Below, in pieces: positions 62,508-64,000 of a DNA stretch of 64,000 nt. Source of the stretch: Hyphomonadaceae bacterium (GTDB lineage Bacteria; Pseudomonadota; Alphaproteobacteria; Caulobacterales; Aquidulcibacteraceae). The notes below the pieces were generated by a model that saw nothing but the letters and a program-made list of their open reading frames with translations, searched no databases and was not told where the DNA came from. The translations under genes were made by a program, and so were the position numbers. The stretch is taken from positions 79,323 to 143,322 of the forward strand of contig JAHDXR010000010.1 of assembly GCA_023384105.1 (NCBI GenBank), given 5' to 3'. The number at the start of each line of letters is the position of its first letter. Position 1 is the stretch's first letter.

Positions 62508-62640
62508 ACCGCGCCCCCTATGGACCGCCGGCGTCCCGCCGGCCTGCGCATAGTTCTGAAAAGAGGAGCGCGGCGCGTCCCAACCTTCACAAGCTCGCAC
62601 ATGCCGGCGGGACGCCGGCGGTCCATAGGCGTAGGCTCTA
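62505..62640. repeat. repeat A pair between convergent phosphatase and nrdB genes
   Basis: The left end TAAACCGCGCC starts with the phosphatase stop. Forward A (62518-62548) and reverse A (62598-62628) flank an interior TTCTGAAAAGAGGAGCGCGG... then CCCAACCTTCACAAGCTCG, matching the interiors at 24005 and 32632. The right end GGCTCTA contains the TAG of nrdB (complement 62638-62640). Confidence 0.75.
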
Positions 62641-63678
62641 GTTCGCCGCGCCGGCCGCTTTGCGCTTTTCCATCATCTGTTCGAAATTCGCCCACACGCC
62701 GGACTCGCCGTGCCAATCGCCCTTGGTGGCGGCTTTGGAATATTCCGTCGCGCGCGCTTCGAAGAAGTTGGCGTGCTCGACGCCGTTGAGGATCGCCGTC
62801 AGCCACGGGATCGGGTGTTCCGTGACGCCGTAAATCTTCGGCAGGCCGAGCTGGCCCAGGCGCCAGTCGGCGATGTAGCGGATATATTGCTTGATGTCGT
62901 CCGCCGTCATGCCTTGCACCGGCCCCATCTCGAAGGCGAGATCGATGAACTTGTCCTCGATGCCGACGACGGTCTTGCAGCAATCGGCGATGTCGTCCTT
63001 CACGCTTTGCGTCAGCGCGTCGGTTTCCTTCGCATAGGTGTGGAACAGCTTGATCATGCCTTCGCAGTGCAGGCTTTCGTCGCGCACCGACCAGGTCACG
63101 ATCTGGCCCATGCCCTTCATCTTGTTGAAGCGCGGGAAGTTCATCAGCATCGCGAACGAGGCGAACAGCTGCAGCCCCTCGGTGAAGGCGCCGAACATGG
63201 CCAGCGTGCGCAGGATGTCGGCGTCGGTCTCGACGCCGAACTTCTGCATGTAATCGTGCTTGTCGCGCAGCGCCTGATATTCCATGAACGCCGCGAATTC
63301 CGTCTCCGGCATGCCGATGGTTTCGAGCAGGAGCGCGTAGGCGGCGATGTGCACCGTCTCGATGTTCGAGAACGCCGCCAGCATCATCTTGATCTCGGTC
63401 GGCCGGAACACGCGCGCGTAGCGCTCCATGTAATTGTCGTTCACCTCGACGTCGGCCTGGGTGAAGAAGCGGAAGATCTGCGTCAGCAGGTTGCGCTCGG
63501 CGTCGCTGAGCTTGGAGGCCCAGTCCTTCACGTCCTCGCCGAGCGGGACTTCCTCCGGAACCCAGTGGACCTGCTGCTGGCGGCGCCAGAATTCGTACGC
63601 CCACGGATAGCGGAAGGGCTTGTAGCCGATCGACGGCGTCCGCAGCCCCGGCAGCCTGCCCCCGTTGTCTCCAGCCAT
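62638..63678 (-). CDS. nrdB: ribonucleotide reductase class I beta subunit
   Basis: 346 residues from ATG 63678 with GGGAGTG upstream. Di-iron ligands are recognisable: Asp/Glu of FFTQADVEVNDNY and the Glu-x-x-His of NIETVHIAAYA, then FTEGLQLF and SVRDESLHCEGM. The radical-bearing Tyr is probably in ETVHIAAYALL. NrdB stores the tyrosyl radical for the NrdA catalytic subunit, which is not in the window. Length and C-terminus are normal. Regulated probably by NrdR (boxes at 63708-63755). Confidence 0.94.
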   Translation of the reverse strand: MAGDNGGRLPGLRTPSIGYKPFRYPWAYEFWRRQQQVHWVPEEVPLGEDVKDWASKLSDAERNLLTQIFRFFTQADVEVNDNYMERYARVFRPTEIKMMLAAFSNIETVHIAAYALLLETIGMPETEFAAFMEYQALRDKHDYMQKFGVETDADILRTLAMFGAFTEGLQLFASFAMLMNFPRFNKMKGMGQIVTWSVRDESLHCEGMIKLFHTYAKETDALTQSVKDDIADCCKTVVGIEDKFIDLAFEMGPVQGMTADDIKQYIRYIADWRLGQLGLPKIYGVTEHPIPWLTAILNGVEHANFFEARATEYSKAATKGDWHGESGVWANFEQMMEKRKAAGAAN

Positions 63679-63707
63679 CCGCAGCACTCCCTTCCGAAGT
63701 CGAAACC

Positions 63708-63755
63708 ACACTAAATGTAGGTATTTGGCGGTCATGCGACCACCAGATGTGGCGT
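63708..63755 (-). promoter_or_regulatory. tandem NrdR-like boxes upstream of nrdB
   Basis: ACACTAAATGTAGGTA (63708-63723) and CCACCAGATGTGGCGT (63740-63755) share the CAC...ATGT...GG form and start 32 bp apart. NrdR is known to bind two 16-bp boxes spaced about 31-32 bp upstream of nrd genes. The spacing and palindromic character fit, though the second box has several mismatches. Confidence 0.65.
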
Positions 63756-63778
63756 AACGAGGCCGCGAGTCGCCTTGC

Positions 63779-64000
63779 AGAAAGGTTAACCCGCGGCCCT
63801 CGGCGACCATGCAGCGATTCAGCGGCGGAGGAAGCCGGGACAGGCGCGGAGGTTGTGGAGAAGGGGCGTCGGCTGGGGTGGAAAGCGCTGGACGCGCCCC
63901 GCCTGCGGACCGCCAGCTTCCGGCCGGCCTGCAACGCTTCCGCGCCTCGCCGTCTCAAGATGAAGTTTGCGCGGACAGCCCGCCCCGCTATCCCCGCCCG
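63779..64000. other. non-coding flank with a degenerate repeat A
   Basis: No convincing gene is found between the nrdB boxes and the window end. GCGGACCGCCAGCTTCCGG followed by CCGGCCTGC (63905-63932) is a decayed repeat A. GANTC sites (CcrM-type methylation sites in this group) occur at 63767-63771 and 63816-63820, and TTAACC at 63786-63791. It may be the promoter region or 3' end of an upstream gene beyond the window. Confidence 0.4.

Noticed and set aside
63779..64000. nrdA end upstream of nrdB
   Set aside because: No frame in this segment shows the NrdA C-terminal Cys motif, and the stretch contains regulatory-looking sites and a decayed repeat instead.

Overview
The window is GC-rich, densely coding chromosomal DNA from an alphaproteobacterium. 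Gene content and order (a Caulobacter-type Tad/Cpa pilus locus, split metH, argH-lptM-lysA-DUF4175, ftsEX with a divergent MJ0042 zinc-ribbon gene, kdsB beside a membrane cytochrome c, etfBA near a 3-hydroxyacyl-CoA dehydrogenase) point to the Caulobacterales/Hyphomonadaceae neighbourhood. That placement is inference from synteny; no rRNA or tRNA is present. Almost everything is housekeeping. There is no phage, transposase gene, CRISPR array or biosynthetic cluster.

Layout. 1-5.4 kb: methionine/one-carbon operon (metF, a two-piece metH with a flavin-oxidase-like gene between the pieces). 5.6-14.7 kb: M16 peptidase, two small secreted proteins of unknown function, a DUF433/DUF5615 toxin-antitoxin pair, gloB with a divergent methyltransferase, an orphan P-II protein, and a DUF885 lipoprotein. 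14.8-18.5 kb: metW-metX, facing away from chorismate mutase-tyrA. 18.6-24.7 kb: ftsE-ftsX-ydcF-plsC-DUF2125 operon, a divergent zinc-ribbon-hpt pair, and a frameshifted lipoprotein. 24.7-32 kb: argH-lptM-lysA-lipoprotein-DUF4175 and a divergent tlpA-GNAT pair. 32-38.7 kb: small unknown proteins, hydroxyacyl-CoA dehydrogenase, CPBP protease, etfBA, serine hydrolase. 38.7-47.9 kb: parDE, pheA, hybrid histidine kinase, kdsB, cytochrome c, MarR-NlpC/P60, a PIN/Phd module, M17 aminopeptidase. 47.9-60.1 kb: complete core Tad pilus machinery (tadD, tadC, tadB, cpaF, cpaE, cpaD, cpaC, cpaB, cpaA, Flp pilin, a secretin-N-domain protein, two TadE-like pseudopilins). 60.1-64 kb: AMP nucleosidase, tyrosine phosphatase, nrdB with tandem NrdR-like boxes.

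The most unusual content is between the genes. At least a dozen copies, some degenerate, of a palindromic element built on GGACCGCCGGCGTCCCGCC lie mainly at gene 3' ends. Typically two inverted copies flank a short interior that is shared between loci, and the outer ends read TAAAGCGCC...GGCGCTTTA. In many copies these ends are themselves the stop codons of one or both neighbouring genes. A second palindrome family (GTCATTCCGG...CCGGAATGAC) is nested inside some of them. A third, C/T-rich family directly abuts start codons. In the genes, the best biochemical anomaly is a MetX homologue whose catalytic serine position is glycine. Lesser ones are an FtsE with Asp at the Walker B glutamate position, a 36-residue protein with a prepilin-like N-terminus, and a perfect 16-bp palindrome of NrdR-box form upstream of a MarR-NlpC/P60 operon.
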